Positions 49,165 to 62,168 of a stretch of 64,000 nt of DNA are shown in pieces. The DNA is taken from assembly GCA_032209605.1 (NCBI GenBank), contig JASFXZ010000001.1, positions 7,503,703 through 7,567,702 on the forward strand. The letters are read 5' to 3'. The DNA comes from Mactromeris polynyma (taxonomy: Eukaryota > Mollusca > Bivalvia > Venerida > Mactridae). Each line of letters opens with the position of its first letter. Position 1 is the first letter of the stretch. The notes beneath the pieces were generated by a model. That model was not told where the DNA came from, did no database searches, and worked only from the letters and a program-made list of their open reading frames with translations. The position numbers were made by a program, and so were the translations under genes.

Positions 49165-52100
49165 CTTGATGTGATATAACTATGAAATAGTTCTGATATT
49201 TGAGTTTGCTAAACATGTTTCTATGTTACATTGATACATTACGGATAGTTGTTATGTATTTTGTTCTATGAACATTGAACTTCTTCTCTGTCAAACAAAC
49301 ACACACTGTTGAAGGAACATACTCTTCTGATTTTTATGTTGATTCATTTATTATCAATTTCAATGCAATTGCATACATGTGATATTATTCATACAATATA
49401 AGTCGCGTTGTTCATACTACAACAATTACCCTTAATGTACCTTTGGAGTTAACAAAAATACAAAACGAAATTCTTGGTGACTTTGGTGTAGTGTTCTGGT
49501 CAATCCACTCTTTTAATATAACCCATTGGAGCTGGATAAGTATTGAATGCCCCTTTTAACAGACGCCTTTTTATGTTTCGAAAAGAAACTGTAAATCATA
49601 GATAATACTCTACTAAAAATATATTTTATCATAGAACGTCCACAAGTATTGAAAACGTATTCCATGGATATACTCTTTATAATATGACTTTTTGCTTTAT
49701 TGTTCACAATAATCAAATACGGACTGAGAATCCTTGTAAGCAGTGATACTAAATATTGCTATATGATATACGACAAGTTGAAATCAGAGGCTGACTTTAT
49801 CCATACAAAGTTCCGCGAGTAACATCAGCTCGGAATCTTTCGTCCTATGTAGGTTTATATAGTGTTTAGGTTAAGCCACAGTTTTTATAATCCTCTATAT
49901 AGAGACACTGACAAACGTTGGAGCATACCAGGACAGCTTTTTAACTTCGCGACTCTCTGATATTACATATTTTAATCATACGTTTTTGTATTTATAATAT
50001 TCTGAAATAAGTTGTTCATTTACAGTATGAGAGCGCATCATTCATATTTTGTAAATTGTATACCTCACGTGATAAGTTTTGTACTTAATCCAAGGACTAT
50101 TAAGCTAGTTCTATTATGCTGTGTTCTGTTCATACTTTTACAGACATACTTGTAGCCTTTTGTACATGTATGTTTAGTTGCATAGTATAGCATCTTTTTT
50201 GGGTAACTTTTTATTTTCATACAGCATAGCAAATAACATTTGTACATTCTTTGTTTAAAAGATTGAATAACCAAAGAAAATCACCCAAAAATATTAATAG
50301 GAAATTAAAATGTTTGGCTGAAGTACAAAGTTCGGCAACACATAGAAATTGTGTTGGCTTCCAATGACAAATACTTTTTTAGAGGATTATTGAATATAAA
50401 TTGTAAATATAAATTAAATGATTGTTAGGTTTACATGGAAATACAGTACAGTTGTAAAATATTACAATATAGTATTGATGTATATGTATATAAAAAGAGA
50501 TGCTGAGCACTTAGGTATTGCTATATATTATATTATATAGTGCTTTAAATTCTGATTACTAAAATGTCAGACCATAGCATATGTGACAGTAATTTTAGAA
50601 TGAATCAGTTAACTATATGCCATACCAAAGATTGTTCATAATAATGTGAAGTACATGAAATAATATGTAAAAATACATTATATAGTACCAAATGTGACAA
50701 CACGATTAAACATTATACTATTCACAAGAAATATATTTAGAAATTTAGAAATGTTATTTTGTTCTTGCGTATCAGTAACAATATCTTATTCCATTACCAT
50801 AGTATAACATCTTGTCAGTATTGTATCTTCCTGTGATCAACTGAAATCTGAAATAAACATATTCTTTGTTATCTTTTTGTACAAACATCGGGAGGGTAAA
50901 CATAAATCGAAGAATTATTATTTCAACATACTTTTCTTCTACTTTTCAAAATAGACCCTTTTGGTTCATATGATAAACTCGTTTCTTTCAGTGCTTGTGA
51001 TAGAAAAATTACCCCGTTAATAACATTTAACCCGTGATAAAAGTGTATATTTTATTGTCACGAGTTATCTATCCATCCATATCCATTCTATAGTATTTGT
51101 ATATATAATACATGTATGTATACGAGTATAGATAATTGTTATATGAAAAGCACTGAAAGAAACGAGTTTGACATATTCGATAGCCTTGGTTCATAGCCGT
51201 GGATGAGTAATTTAATCCTACGCGGCCCGCTTTTGGATATTTATGCACACCGAGTTCCATGTGACGTCTTGATGAAGCAATATATCATGAAACCCACGCA
51301 AGAGAGTCGTATTTACAAATCGAGAATAATAATTACCAACGTTTGCCATATACATTATGATTGCCGGAGGATAATCGTCATAAAAGCTGACTTTTATTAT
51401 ATTAATCATTAATGTAGACAATATGTTAAGTTAGTCGATGTATATACATGTACATAAATATATAACATATAGTAAGTTTTGCTTCGTTGAACTGAGAGAG
51501 TACATTGAAACTATATGCATATTATATATGAACAAAATCTAAACAAAATTTCATATCCGCTATTAAATATCTTGTTATTTTCGTAGCAGTTTTTTCCGAG
51601 CATTCACATGGTACATTCGTGTCATTTCGGTATAATTGTGTTCTGTCCCCTCCCTGTAGGTGCCGCCGGTCCGCTTTACCCACCTGTAGGTGCCCCGGTC
51701 CGCTTTACATCCCTGTAGGTGCCCCGGTCCGCTTTTAGTGTACCTTCGTCCTGATCTTCTAGGGAAGTTCTGGTTTATGAATGTGGTTCTGTCTGCACCG
51801 CATGTTTTACTTTGTTTACAAAAGGGAAGCCCAAAGATCTCATGGAGACAGCAAGTCGCACAAATGAATTAAAATTTAAATGTTTGGCAATCTTTGAGAC
51901 CGACATTAACAGTATACTCCGCGCATAAGGTGCGCAGAATTATGTCCGCCTATTTAAATGATTAATCCCTTGTCAGATCGTATCGCAGAAGAAATCTAAC
52001 TGGCGCCGATATTCGTGAAGATAAACTGACACCCAAATGAGCTTACGCTTAATTCTTATTTTGACGAATTTCATTGACGGAAACATGTTTCTTTCCACAT

Positions 52101-52615
52101 TGAGCTGAGAAGCCGGATTAAATGGAAACAACCGTTATATACTCGTTGTGTATTTGCAAGCCGTGGAGTACATATATATTTGAATAGCTTTAAGGGTTTA
52201 TTGTGTCATATATCTTTGTTCTACTTGCATTATCCTGTATTCCTGAACAAAAACCTGTAATCGAAATGAATACATATTTAATTGTATTTTATCTATCGTC
52301 GTATTATACTAATGTATGATAATAGTTAATGTTTCCTGTAAAGTTTGACGACCGAACAGGGCCGACTGTTACATTCTTTTTGGTTACACTTCTCTGAAAT
52401 TTAAGAATCATTTTGCAAACAATAAAATGTTATATTTTGGTGCAAGACATATTTATATTTATATTACTCGCTGTCCTATCATGACCACGCGAATACATGT
52501 ACACATCACGATGCTCTTCGTCTCTAAATAGCGAACAACGACCGTTTACGTCAACATGTGCAAATAGTGTGGTATCAGTGTCCAATGACATTGATATTAA
52601 ATCATAGACACATAA
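49165..52615. other. 3' flank of the 47857 ORF and non-coding DNA
   Basis: Contains an AATAAA at about 50852 that could serve a long 3' UTR, and the GC-rich triplet repeat at 51653. No other gene seen. Confidence 0.45.
51653..51738. repeat. GC-rich 30-bp tandem repeat, three copies
   Basis: CCTGTAGGTGCCCCGGTCCG-CTTTAC units at 51653, 51683 and 51712; an island of high GC in AT-rich DNA. Function unknown. Confidence 0.88.
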
Positions 52616-52761
52616 ACATTAAACAATTTGCTCCCATAGTGGATTAATTATTTTGAGAAAAACGAGTTTTAACGGCAATCCGTTCACAGATCTGAAGAAA
52701 ATGTATTCTTCGCACTTGCTCGAAAATATTAATATGCGAAATACACTGTGCCTGGTTTTAG
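52616..52761 (+). pseudogene. Truncated duplicate of the 5' end of the 47857 ORF
   Basis: Nearly identical to 47811-48044: the 5' UTR text (AACAATTTGCTCCCATAGTG), the start region and the codons for NPFTDLKKMYSSHLLEN. The start codon is ACG instead of ATG. About 90 bp corresponding to 47925-48012 are missing, with AATAT shared at the junction. The match resumes at ATGCGAAATACACTGTGCCTG and stops after GGTTTTAG. It cannot encode the protein. The near identity suggests a recent segmental copy; no poly-A tail marks it as a retrocopy. Confidence 0.85.
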
Positions 52762-53457
52762 GTGCAAAAATGTCTTGTCTACTTCAATGAAGGGATAAAA
52801 TTTAATGAAAATGAAAAGTGACAATGGTGATGAAGGACGCAGGGGTTAAATGTTAACAATTTAAATGAACATATCGTTTTACGATACTGAACGAAATTTC
52901 AAACACAAAAATAGATTATATGTTGACTTTGAATCACTAGTGGTACGAAATGCCTACATTTGTTCATTTTCCACAGGGTTGGGAGCGGGAAAGTCTGGCT
53001 CGAAATTTCAAAACGTAAAATGTGCAACAACAAGGAATTAAGTAAATAAGTAAGTAATTGTTAATGTCGAAATCCAACAAATGTGTTCATGGGTCAGCTT
53101 GCCACGCCTGCTCTTGTGACAAGTGTCCTCTCAGCGTATTTTCTCAGTTCTTGTATAAACAATTATAAATTATCTGGTAGATGTCATTAATGTGCCTTGT
53201 ATCTTACACAGTAACAACGTTATGCCCTGTTTGTCGAAGCCATTATTTGATATTTATTACGAGCCCGATGGAATCTTGATTTTACTGTATGTTAAATCTG
53301 GAACCGGTTGTCTCCCATAATAACACAAAAATGGTAAATTCCAAATTCAACGATTTGTTAAAGAATTGTGACTTCTACTGTGAATATGTTAAAATGTTGG
53401 TGGTTTGTTTATAATCATTACTGACTGAAACTAGAAACTCTAGTCAAATTCAGCAGT

Positions 53458-53505
53458 CTCTTACCTGGGACCAATATATACATGTATATTGGTCCCAGCT
53501 CATAC
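53458..53505. mobile_element. Mini-palindromic insertion 4 (34 bp) with 7-bp direct repeats
   Basis: The core 53465-53498 has arms CTGGGACCAAT and ATTGGTCCCAG around ATATACATGTAT. Flanks are CTCTTAC (53458-53464) and CTCATAC (53499-53505), 6 of 7 matching. It lies about 120 bp upstream of the putative TRAPPC13 start codon. Confidence 0.7.
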
Positions 53506-53617
53506 CTAGTCCACCATAGGCTTAACAGTTTTTTACGGCTTGTTGGACCGAGTGTTTCGGATTTTATCATTAACTGTCTGGTTTCCATTTGTCATTTGGG
53601 AACCAGCCTTGATCAAG

Positions 53618-53660
53618 ATGGAAGGCAACAGAGAGAAGGAGCATTTGCTGGCACTGAAAG
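53618..53660 (+). CDS. TRAPPC13: Putative first coding exon of TRAPPC13
   Basis: ATG followed by EGNREKEHLLALK, ending in phase 1 at a donor-like AAAG|GTAGGAATT. Human TRAPPC13, a TRAPP-complex subunit in vesicle tethering, starts with MEVNPPKQEHLLALK and continues with Val, which fits the leftover G of a split codon. Only 14 codons are visible. I could not find exon 2 (expected MRLTKP-like) before the window end, so intron 1 would have to exceed 10 kb. A chance match remains possible. Confidence 0.5.
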
Positions 53661-54210
53661 GTAGGAATTATTTGTATTTACCCAGTGCTTTTAGTGTTTA
53701 TCATTATTTTATACGCTTCAAACTGTTTTTCGTAGTTGCTGTGTTGTGTGTCAATGGATGTCTTTGTCCCTACAAGTGGCAAAATGTCAATGTTTGTGTA
53801 AAATTCATCTGTGTCACCAGACGCTTATTGTCAAAATCGATACTCCTCCCGAAGAAACTAACCAAATTAATGGTTTTATGTAATGTCATTGGCATTGTAC
53901 GCGTAAAATAAACGATTTTAATTAATTTCGATTGTTATGTTTAGCCACGTAGCCAAGAAAACTCGCTCCAAACATCTTCATGCGTGATACTGAATGTCTT
54001 AGCTGTGAATGATTCAATTTCAATAGAAAAAAACCTACCCTTATTGACAATTTTCTGTCTGGCTGTTGCTATTTCCAATTAAGAAATGATCAAATTCTTA
54101 TATAAAGATCCATTGTAAGGATTGAAACATCTTACAGAAATGATCTTTTGTCAGGTTTTCTGCAAAATTAGGAATCCACAGCTTGGTCATAAACCTAGCC
54201 ATTAATACAA

Positions 54211-54977
54211 TAGGGCTGTAACGAGTATCTGAGTACCCGAATAATCTCGTGTAAAAGCAAAATATCTGACACAAATACTCGCCAATGCCGAGATTGCCAG
54301 ATTGCGATTCAAGTGCAAAATTTGATAAATGAATGAAACAAAATGATTTAATTCAATGCCAGCAAATATTGCGATATTTTAAAAATAAATGATAATGCAT
54401 CGTTTATCTGAAATGTCGGAAAAATGTTACACTGTTGCAACCGGAACTCGATTCATGCAGCTAGCATTCAAATAGTTGTGCGGTGTTCGAATGAAGAATG
54501 CTGTCTCTCAAGGTTTTGACGATTTATAATGTTTTAAAAATTATACACATTTAGAAATTAGAAATAAAATGTCAGAGCACGTAAGTTATAAAAAGAAGAA
54601 CTACGATATTAAATGAAAATGCAAAAATGTCATGTAGAGATATCATAAATTATCATCTGCATTAAATGTCAACATGGCATCATTATCAACAAAAACATCA
54701 AATCCAGGGTATAGAAATGCCCCAGCAACTAAACGTACATGTATGCTTCTCAAATCTGGAAATATTTCAGGTTTGCTCTGAAGGATGAAAAAAGTGTTCT
54801 GCAAAATCTGTCTTGATGAACTGAAATATATGATTAACCACCAGAAAAGACGGCATTCATTTACTTTCAGAATATGTTTTGCTTTATACCTAGTGAATCG
54901 TGAATTGATTCGTGGATCGCAAGTCAAAGATCGCGATTCGAATCAGATTGCCTATTGTCTGGCAATACACAGCCCTA
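54211..54977 (+). mobile_element. Non-autonomous hAT element with 8-bp target duplication
   Basis: Ends are TAGGGCTGTAACGAG (left) and CAATACACAGCCCTA (right), so the inverted terminal core is TAGGGCTGT. Both sides are flanked by TAATACAA (54203-54210 and 54978-54985), a perfect 8-bp duplication as expected for hAT. Inside, from 54785, the plus strand reads KKVFCKICLDELKYMINHQ then KRRH, a decayed BED zinc finger. It joins directly to the 3' terminal region shared with the right-edge element, so most of the transposase gene is deleted. Confidence 0.88.
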
Positions 54978-54985
54978 TAATACAA

Positions 54986-56498
54986 CATAATTATATGGCT
55001 GCCTTTCCTTATCTCAAGGGTTTTCCTTAAGTCGTGGGCAAGTCATATACATTTCTCAGGTTAAAAGGATTGGATCATCAAATGTTCTACCATGTCAATT
55101 GTATAGAAGTGTTGCGTTAATGATATAGCAACAATATGCGTCTCATACATTATTAAACAGCCAAAAATTGAAATAATCAAATTTTTTTGTATGGTTTTTC
55201 CTAAACAGTCGTAATTGCCATAGAAACTGTCTTATTTAAGCTGCTTTTTCTCGTTTGTTTACATTTTTCGTACCTGCGATGACAAGTAAATGTTTTCAGA
55301 GCTTTGCGCATGCGCGACTTGGTTTATTTATGTCTCACCAAATTTTTGTCTATGATTAGAATAAAAAATAGAATATTTAATTTCGTCCAACGTCCTGGCA
55401 AGTGAATATATTAAAATGGAATACATTTTATTACCATTTCCTTTCATTTAATATTTCATACATCAATAAACGTTATTCCTTTTTCCTACAGGCAAGTTAT
55501 ACTCCTTGATATAATGAAATTGTTATAGTTAAGTGAACAGAGTGTACAAAGTGTGGACATTACCAATAGATTCTGTTCGACATTGAGGGTTGACTTGTAA
55601 GAAGACATGGGGAGTTCCTCTGTCCATATTGCTGTTAATTATACCGTTAACTACGCAGACAATAAACTTGTTAGTGTTTTAAAGGTTCAATAGTTGCATT
55701 TCTTTGAATGTTTGATCAATATAATAGTTTGGTGAGACTTGTATTCATGTTTTCAATTTGACTGCCTCCAGCCCACAGAATAAGGAAATACGCCATTCAT
55801 GTTTATTTGTTACAACATATATTATAAATGTCTTTGAATTATTATAAAGACCACAAGAGATGATATGCAAATCATATAGGATGTAGATATGGGGTATTTT
55901 GTCTTTTTTATAAAATCACGCATTCCAAAGGCTATTTTTAGAATTGGCCCAAAAGTTTAGGTAAATAAAGCATATTGTGTGTGTCCAATTTTTGATATAT
56001 TTGCCAGTCAAACAAATGGCCAAAATAACTATAGTGAAAATTTAATGTAAGCATTTTATGATTTCTTTCATAAATTTCTAACTTTCATTTTTGTCTCCTA
56101 TTGTGATGTACTCTTTACATGTCGTGAGAGTTGTTTAAAAATCTGAAGGTTTGCTTAATGTGAAAACTATTGGAAATGAATAAGCAGTGACTGTATAGTG
56201 TGTATCATGAACAATTCAATAATCAAGCGGCATTTATCACGACTCTTAAAAAATATATAGAGGTTATTGTCAATTTGCTACTGGAAATTAGATTTGCCAT
56301 AATTAGAATAAAGATAATTGCTGTACATCAATGCCCAATTAGAGACGTTGTAAAAATCTACTTGTTTCGAAAGTTCTGTAAACTTAAATTGGTCATTTAA
56401 ATTTACATGCTTGTGAAAGTTGTGTTAGAGGGGATTCTGTCTCCAGTCATATCTGAAACTTAGTGAGATCAGCAGTTCTTACCTTGTAGAGAGAATTA
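54986..56498. other. Non-coding region, nothing recognised
   Basis: AT-rich; no exon resembling TRAPPC13 exon 2 and no repeat matched to another part of the window. Confidence 0.4.
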
Positions 56499-56631
56499 CA
56501 GTAAAACCTCACATAACGACCACCTCAATAATAAGACCACCTTAATAATAAGAACACAATGTTCAAGTCAATTTTCAATGTTTTGCTCTTTATTGGACCT
56601 CAATATTAAGACCACTTCAATATACAAACTG
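56499..56631. mobile_element. Pogo/Tigger-like MITE, copy 3 (inverted)
   Basis: Starts CAGTAAAACCTCACATAACG after TA and ends ACAAACTG before TA. The internal AAGTCAATTTTCAATGTTTT is the reverse complement of the matching part of copy 1. The right end is degenerate. Confidence 0.65.
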
Positions 56632-57834
56632 TAAGGTGTGACATTTTTCATGCACTTAGCTATTTACTAATGGGATACTGCCATTGGAAACATAACAAGA
56701 TGTAACAAGGTAGATTTGTTTTGCAATTTGCAGGTTGGTAGTTCTATTTCATCTAAATTAACAATAGTAATACTTGCACTGTTGTAAAAATGAAAGTTAT
56801 AATATTTAAAATGAAAGAACAGATATTGCGTTGATGGAACTCTATTACAGGTAATCTGAATCTTGATGGAAGAAATTGTTCAATAAAACATGAAATTATA
56901 ACTGCATATAAAATTATGCCAACAATCCCCAAACTCCATGTAGTGCATAGCAATTACCCTCGAGTGATGCATTGTTTGGATAGTAAAGGGAGACTACTGC
57001 TTATGAGATGGAACCCAACAGTGAAGAGTTCCCCCCCTTACCATTTGCAGACATCTAATGAACAAATTAATTTTCAGTAAAAACATATTATGCCTGATGC
57101 AGTTCCAAGCTTTTTAGATGCTACTCTGTTATGACATTTTCGTTCTTTACTACTAGTTACTTCCCTTGATAATAATGTTATTTTATCATTAAGAACATTC
57201 ATGGAAATGTAACAAAGTTTTTTCTGACTAAAATTATTCTGTTGAATATCCTTAAGATTTTATTAATTGATAAACTGTGTTGTAATAAAGTGGGTTTGAT
57301 TAAATGGTCTCACAAGTTGCCCTTGTTCTTCCTTCTATTAAATTTATGTTGGTAGTGCTGTAAACTCCACTTACAAATTACGATATAGCTTATTGCAATG
57401 TATCATTTATTACGATTATACATATCTCATGGTCCCTGCCAGCTCCCTGTATGTTTCTACTAAGTGTACTCCATTTACTGATCGTGATATTTCAAATACA
57501 GCAATGAACATTTTGGGTCAATAATCGATGATTTTCACACTTAAAATGATATTTATGAAACCTTTTGGATTGATAATCAATTTAATGTGGCTGTGCTCGA
57601 TTAACACCAATTACATACACAATTTATGATAATTGATTATCTAATCAAGCTTGACAAAATTGAGAGGTGTGAAATGCCAGTAATATAGAAATGCCAGGAC
57701 TGAATTCCGTTCAAACATGTTCCAACCAGTATGTTCACTGCAGTGACACAGATTTGAGTCGTGTCACACCTCATTGTTTCAATAATTTTATATGTGTGAT
57801 AAAAGGTGGATTGAATATTCAAATACTAGAGAGC

Positions 57835-58107
57835 CGCGGCCGTGGTCCAGTGGTTAGTGCGCTGGACTTGTAACCCAGCGATCTGGGTTCGATTCTCGGT
57901 CGCGGCAGGTCATACCCTTCCATGAAAATTTGATAAAAATGTTGATTTTCCTCCTAATGTGGAGAAGTTGCCGGCTCCTTGTGGAAGGGTAAGTTAGTAC
58001 TGGTAAGAATTCAGTCCAGGAAAAACTGGTTAGGTGAACCGCCCGCCGTATATAACTGAAATATCGTTGAGAAACGGCGTTAAACCCGATGAAACAAACA
58101 TCAAAAA
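57835..58107 (+). mobile_element. tRNA-derived SINE with GGCGTTAAACCC tail
   Basis: Head GCCGTGGTCCAGTGGTTAGT, anticodon arm CTGGACTTGTAACCCAG and B box GGGTTCGATTC. The 3' part has GGTTAGGTGAACCGCC, TATAACTGAAATATCGTTGA and CGGCGTTAAACCC, the conserved 3' domain of molluscan SINEs as I recall. Possible ACTAGA flanks. Confidence 0.8.
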
Positions 58108-58646
58108 CTAGAATTGCTTTTATGACTTTATTATTATCTCACACTTCTTAATCCGATTTCGTCTGTGGAAAAAGTCAATCTTGGATATAATGATATCCAG
58201 CTAATTAAAATTTAAGTGTTCAGTCATAAAATGTGGTTGATGGTTGGAGAATTGAGTTATTATCAGTCTCTACTACTTGTAGACCACTTGATACATTATT
58301 ACACCATTTGTGCTCCAATAAATTCAGACCTTAACCAACTTACATGCTTCTGCAAAATTTACAAACATTCATTTGTATTAACTAATAGTTTCAGTAAGAT
58401 TTGCATAGATCTGTGAATGAGTGTCTTTTGTACTATCTGCAGATGACATATATACAACTTACCACTCTTGGATTCTTAAAACATAATTTACACAATATTA
58501 ATAGTTAAATTACACAATATTAGATATTTCTAGAATAAATACATCTGTTATTTAACATTCTAATTGTGTGAACAGATAACTACATGTCCACAGCATTTTG
58601 TAAAACCAATTCGAAATATGAAAGCAAACCTAGTCTAGCAGTTTTT

Positions 58647-58876
58647 ATTTGAAGGGCTAGCCATTTCTGACATATGAGACATATATTTTTCTGAGCACAT
58701 TTACTTCCTGATTCTTATACTTTAATGCCAGACACCAGGCAGGTAGGCACACAGTATCCATTATTTATCCAGCTGGCGGCTGACCGATTAGTCATATCAG
58801 AACAGACCCTTACCAGTATTCAAACCTTTGACCTTCCGCTCCCAAGGCGGATGCCTAACCTCTCAACCAAGGGAGA
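58647..58876 (-). mobile_element. tRNA-derived SINE, Leu/Ser-like head, copy 2
   Basis: Same family and orientation as 1019-1247: shared GAGCACATTTACTTCCTGAT, CACCAGGCAGGTAGGC and the tRNA-like head with CTTGGGAGCGGAAGGTCAAA. The B box is mutated (GTTTGAATACTGG). Confidence 0.72.
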
Positions 58877-58879
58877 TAT

Positions 58880-61800
58880 TTATAAATAAAGAAGTAGATA
58901 GAAATGCTATACTTTCACCCCTTGAAAGTACCATAGTACAGCTCGGTTCACTGAGTTCTATTAGAAGCAAGACTTATCTCTATTTGCCTAAAATTGCTTT
59001 GTCAAAGCATATCTTTGAAATAATGTATCTTTGTTTTAAACATATATGGTACGGTAAGAGTAATTGTGTTGAAGAAAGTCTCTGAACAATATGCAGTAAT
59101 TTTGACTTGAAGACTGCTAAGTTTGTGATTGTTTATCTTTAACTAAATTAAGATGGCTGTCTCCCAATGTTAGCTTAAAATCAATTCATTAGATTCTTAA
59201 ACTTCTCCCAATATGTGGCTATAAAACCTCACATTTCCAAAAAGGTAATCAAGTATCTCAAACTTGTGTACCAGGAATCAGTACTCTGTGTTCAATACTA
59301 CTAGCAAACTGGTAGATGACTGATGTAACTCTATCAATGTTGTTGTGTGTCTAACAATCAGTTTTTATGATCAATATACTTAGAGACTACTGAAGAACCA
59401 GCTGATGATGTGTAAGGTTAAATAGGCATTTATAATCCATCTTTACTTTTTAATTGACAGTATACTGGCATTTGAGTTGACATGACCCTTTTTGCTAGTG
59501 TGGAGGGAAGAACATTGTTACTATATATTACACTATGGGTAACCTTGATTTTTATCCATTTTGCACCAGTGAATTGATGTAAAGAATCTGATAATTGAAC
59601 ATGTCATAGTCCATGATTTATTGTTGAAGTACAAAATTTTAAAATACTATTAAAGTTTTACTATCATTTTTGTTTTCTCATGGATTTGTAGTACTTTTCT
59701 GTATGTGTTGGCATGAAACATGATCACTCTCTCATGAGGCTATGTCTTGCTTAATACATTGTATCAATAATATGGTGAAATATGCGATAGTTTGTGCATC
59801 TTTTATGACTGTCAATATTGAAAAGAAATATTTTCAGCTGGAAAATATTGCAATTCCTGCCTTCATTGTCGTGAGTGCTGATTAATGTTTGAAGAAGGGA
59901 CTGTAAATGTTTCAAATTTGTCTGCATTGTATTTTTTGGAGGTTATTCAAAAGAGAAAACTTACATATCCAACATGTCATGACAGACATGTTATAACACC
60001 CAGATATGATTTTCGGTAATTAACTAGTGAAATAACAAATATTTGTGACATCACAATGGCCTTACAGTAATTGTTACTCCCAAAAGACATTACTTATGAC
60101 CACTCAAGTGATATCATATAAATAATACATGTTATTTAAAAGATATAATAAAAACTTTGATTTGCGCTTTAAATTCTAACATACATATTAAAACAAATAT
60201 CTCTGAGCTAAAATTAATATAACGACACACTTCAGCTTTTCTGGAGTATTAGCGGTAATGTTGTAACCAGTGAAACTGGGAAGTTTGTGGTGGATTATGG
60301 GAGATATTTTGCCTAGTTCCCATGTGACACTTGTGTCATTAGCTTCCTTCCTGTATGAACATTTGGAGACATATTCTTCGTGTTACACTAATATCTTTTG
60401 TCTTACATACTCTGTGATTTCGTGCTAAATTGCCATCGTATGGAGATCTTTCTGACTCTGGAGAGACATTTCTTGGGTTCTTCTGTGTTTAATGGTGATT
60501 CTGTCTGCACTTCTGTTTCAATGTGAAACCAATATAATGTGCCTTTGTACATACTGGGGAATATTTGTCTTCAGAATCATTATAAAACTGTCGATACAAT
60601 ATTAGCACTAGTTCTTGTCTTGTCTGATAATTATGTCGATGACTGTTTGTTAAAATTTTACCAAATAATTTTGATACAAAATTTAATAAGTTTGCTACTT
60701 TTAGAATCCAATTGTTTAATGTAATTAGTGGTTATTTATATGACATTAATGATGACATTTAAAGTTTGACTTGCTCATTAACCTATTTTATAAATGAGTC
60801 TGATGAATAATTGTACAAAATGTGGGCTATGTGTTTACATTTATACAAGGTGCATTTTGAGTTTGGTTTTACTTTCACCATCCACCAGTGATTTGTGTGG
60901 GAAAGTTGTCATTTGCTTGTGAAAGAAAAAAGAGATTTATACGGTATAACGCTGCCTCAAAACTGCATTTAAGTTAAGCTGACCAAACCTATTTGTATCG
61001 TCAGTACTTTGTAAATTTAAGCACATTGTACCCCACCAAATAATCTGCTCATAATAACTGACCGAGTGCTAATTGTTGTCATGGAGATTGTTGTTTGTCA
61101 GTATGCGTAATCAGTTAAAAAATGGAAAATCTAAAGAATTCTACTAAACTATATTCGAAGCTTTTCATTATTGTTCTGTATTTGGTATTTTAATGTGAAA
61201 TATCCCTCAGCACATTTCTTGTAGATATATGATGGAATTTCTGATAATCACCAGGTTTAAACATCTTTTGAAAAAATAATTATCTATTAAATGAGAGATA
61301 CATTAACAGCAAAACCACACATATTTTGGTCCATGTTATTCTGGTAACGGATCAAGTCCACTTATTACCGTCTTTTATGCCAACAAGCTGTGTATAATGT
61401 ACTTAATCAAAGGCCTTACATAGGCTTATTTCTCCAGTATCATTGCAACATGCAACAGCTGGTCTGACCTTTATTTTCAATTACACATTAAGATTACTAT
61501 AACATGTCTGTAAAACCCAGAATTCAAGTTTTTTTTAGTTGTATACCTATTGAGCTTGCCAAGCAATTTAATGAAACCTTTCTGGTAGTTGCAGACATCT
61601 TTTAAACTATTTATGGAGCACATTTATTACCAGTCACAGATGGTGAAGTCTTCATCATTATCTTCAGATTTTAAGTGAACATAAAATTAATTTATGTCAG
61701 AGTGATTATTTACGCAACGATGATGTTTTTGGTTATGGAACATCATTCAACATCAGTTTTTGTTAATGTACTGCCCTTGAGTATTCTCCCTTTGCAATGA

Positions 61801-62035
61801 TGTGAATGCATTTTACATAGATAAGTCCATACCATTATATTTTCAGGTATGAATGCATTTCTTTTGATTTATTTAGTTGTAGCATTTCCAATCCATGTTC
61901 TGAAGGTACACTTTTTGTACAGGCAGTGAGTACAATTGCCATAAATGGAACTTTTTATTGCATCAGAAATCAAAGCACAATTTAGATAATGTTTATAGTT
62001 CCTTTTAAAAGTCGTCTTAAAAATATGAAGTCTGC
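58880..62035. other. Non-coding region, nothing recognised
   Basis: About 3 kb of AT-rich DNA between the Leu/Ser-like SINE and the 27-bp minisatellite. Short open frames only; none looks like a known exon. May be intron if the TRAPPC13 call is right. Confidence 0.4.
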
Positions 62036-62168
62036 TGTTATTACATTGGTCTATATATCGGTTGTTATTACATTGGTCTATATATCGGTTGTTATTACAT
62101 TGGTCTATATATCGGTTGTTATTACATTGGTCTATATATCGGTTGTTATTACATTGGTCTATATATCG
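62036..62168. repeat. 27-bp minisatellite, five copies
   Basis: TTATTACATTGGTCTATATA-TCGGTTG units with a 27-bp period. Gives artefactual open frames on both strands. Confidence 0.93.

Noticed and set aside
54643..54927. 94-codon minus-strand frame
   Set aside because: Lies within the hAT element, opposite the BED-finger remnant.
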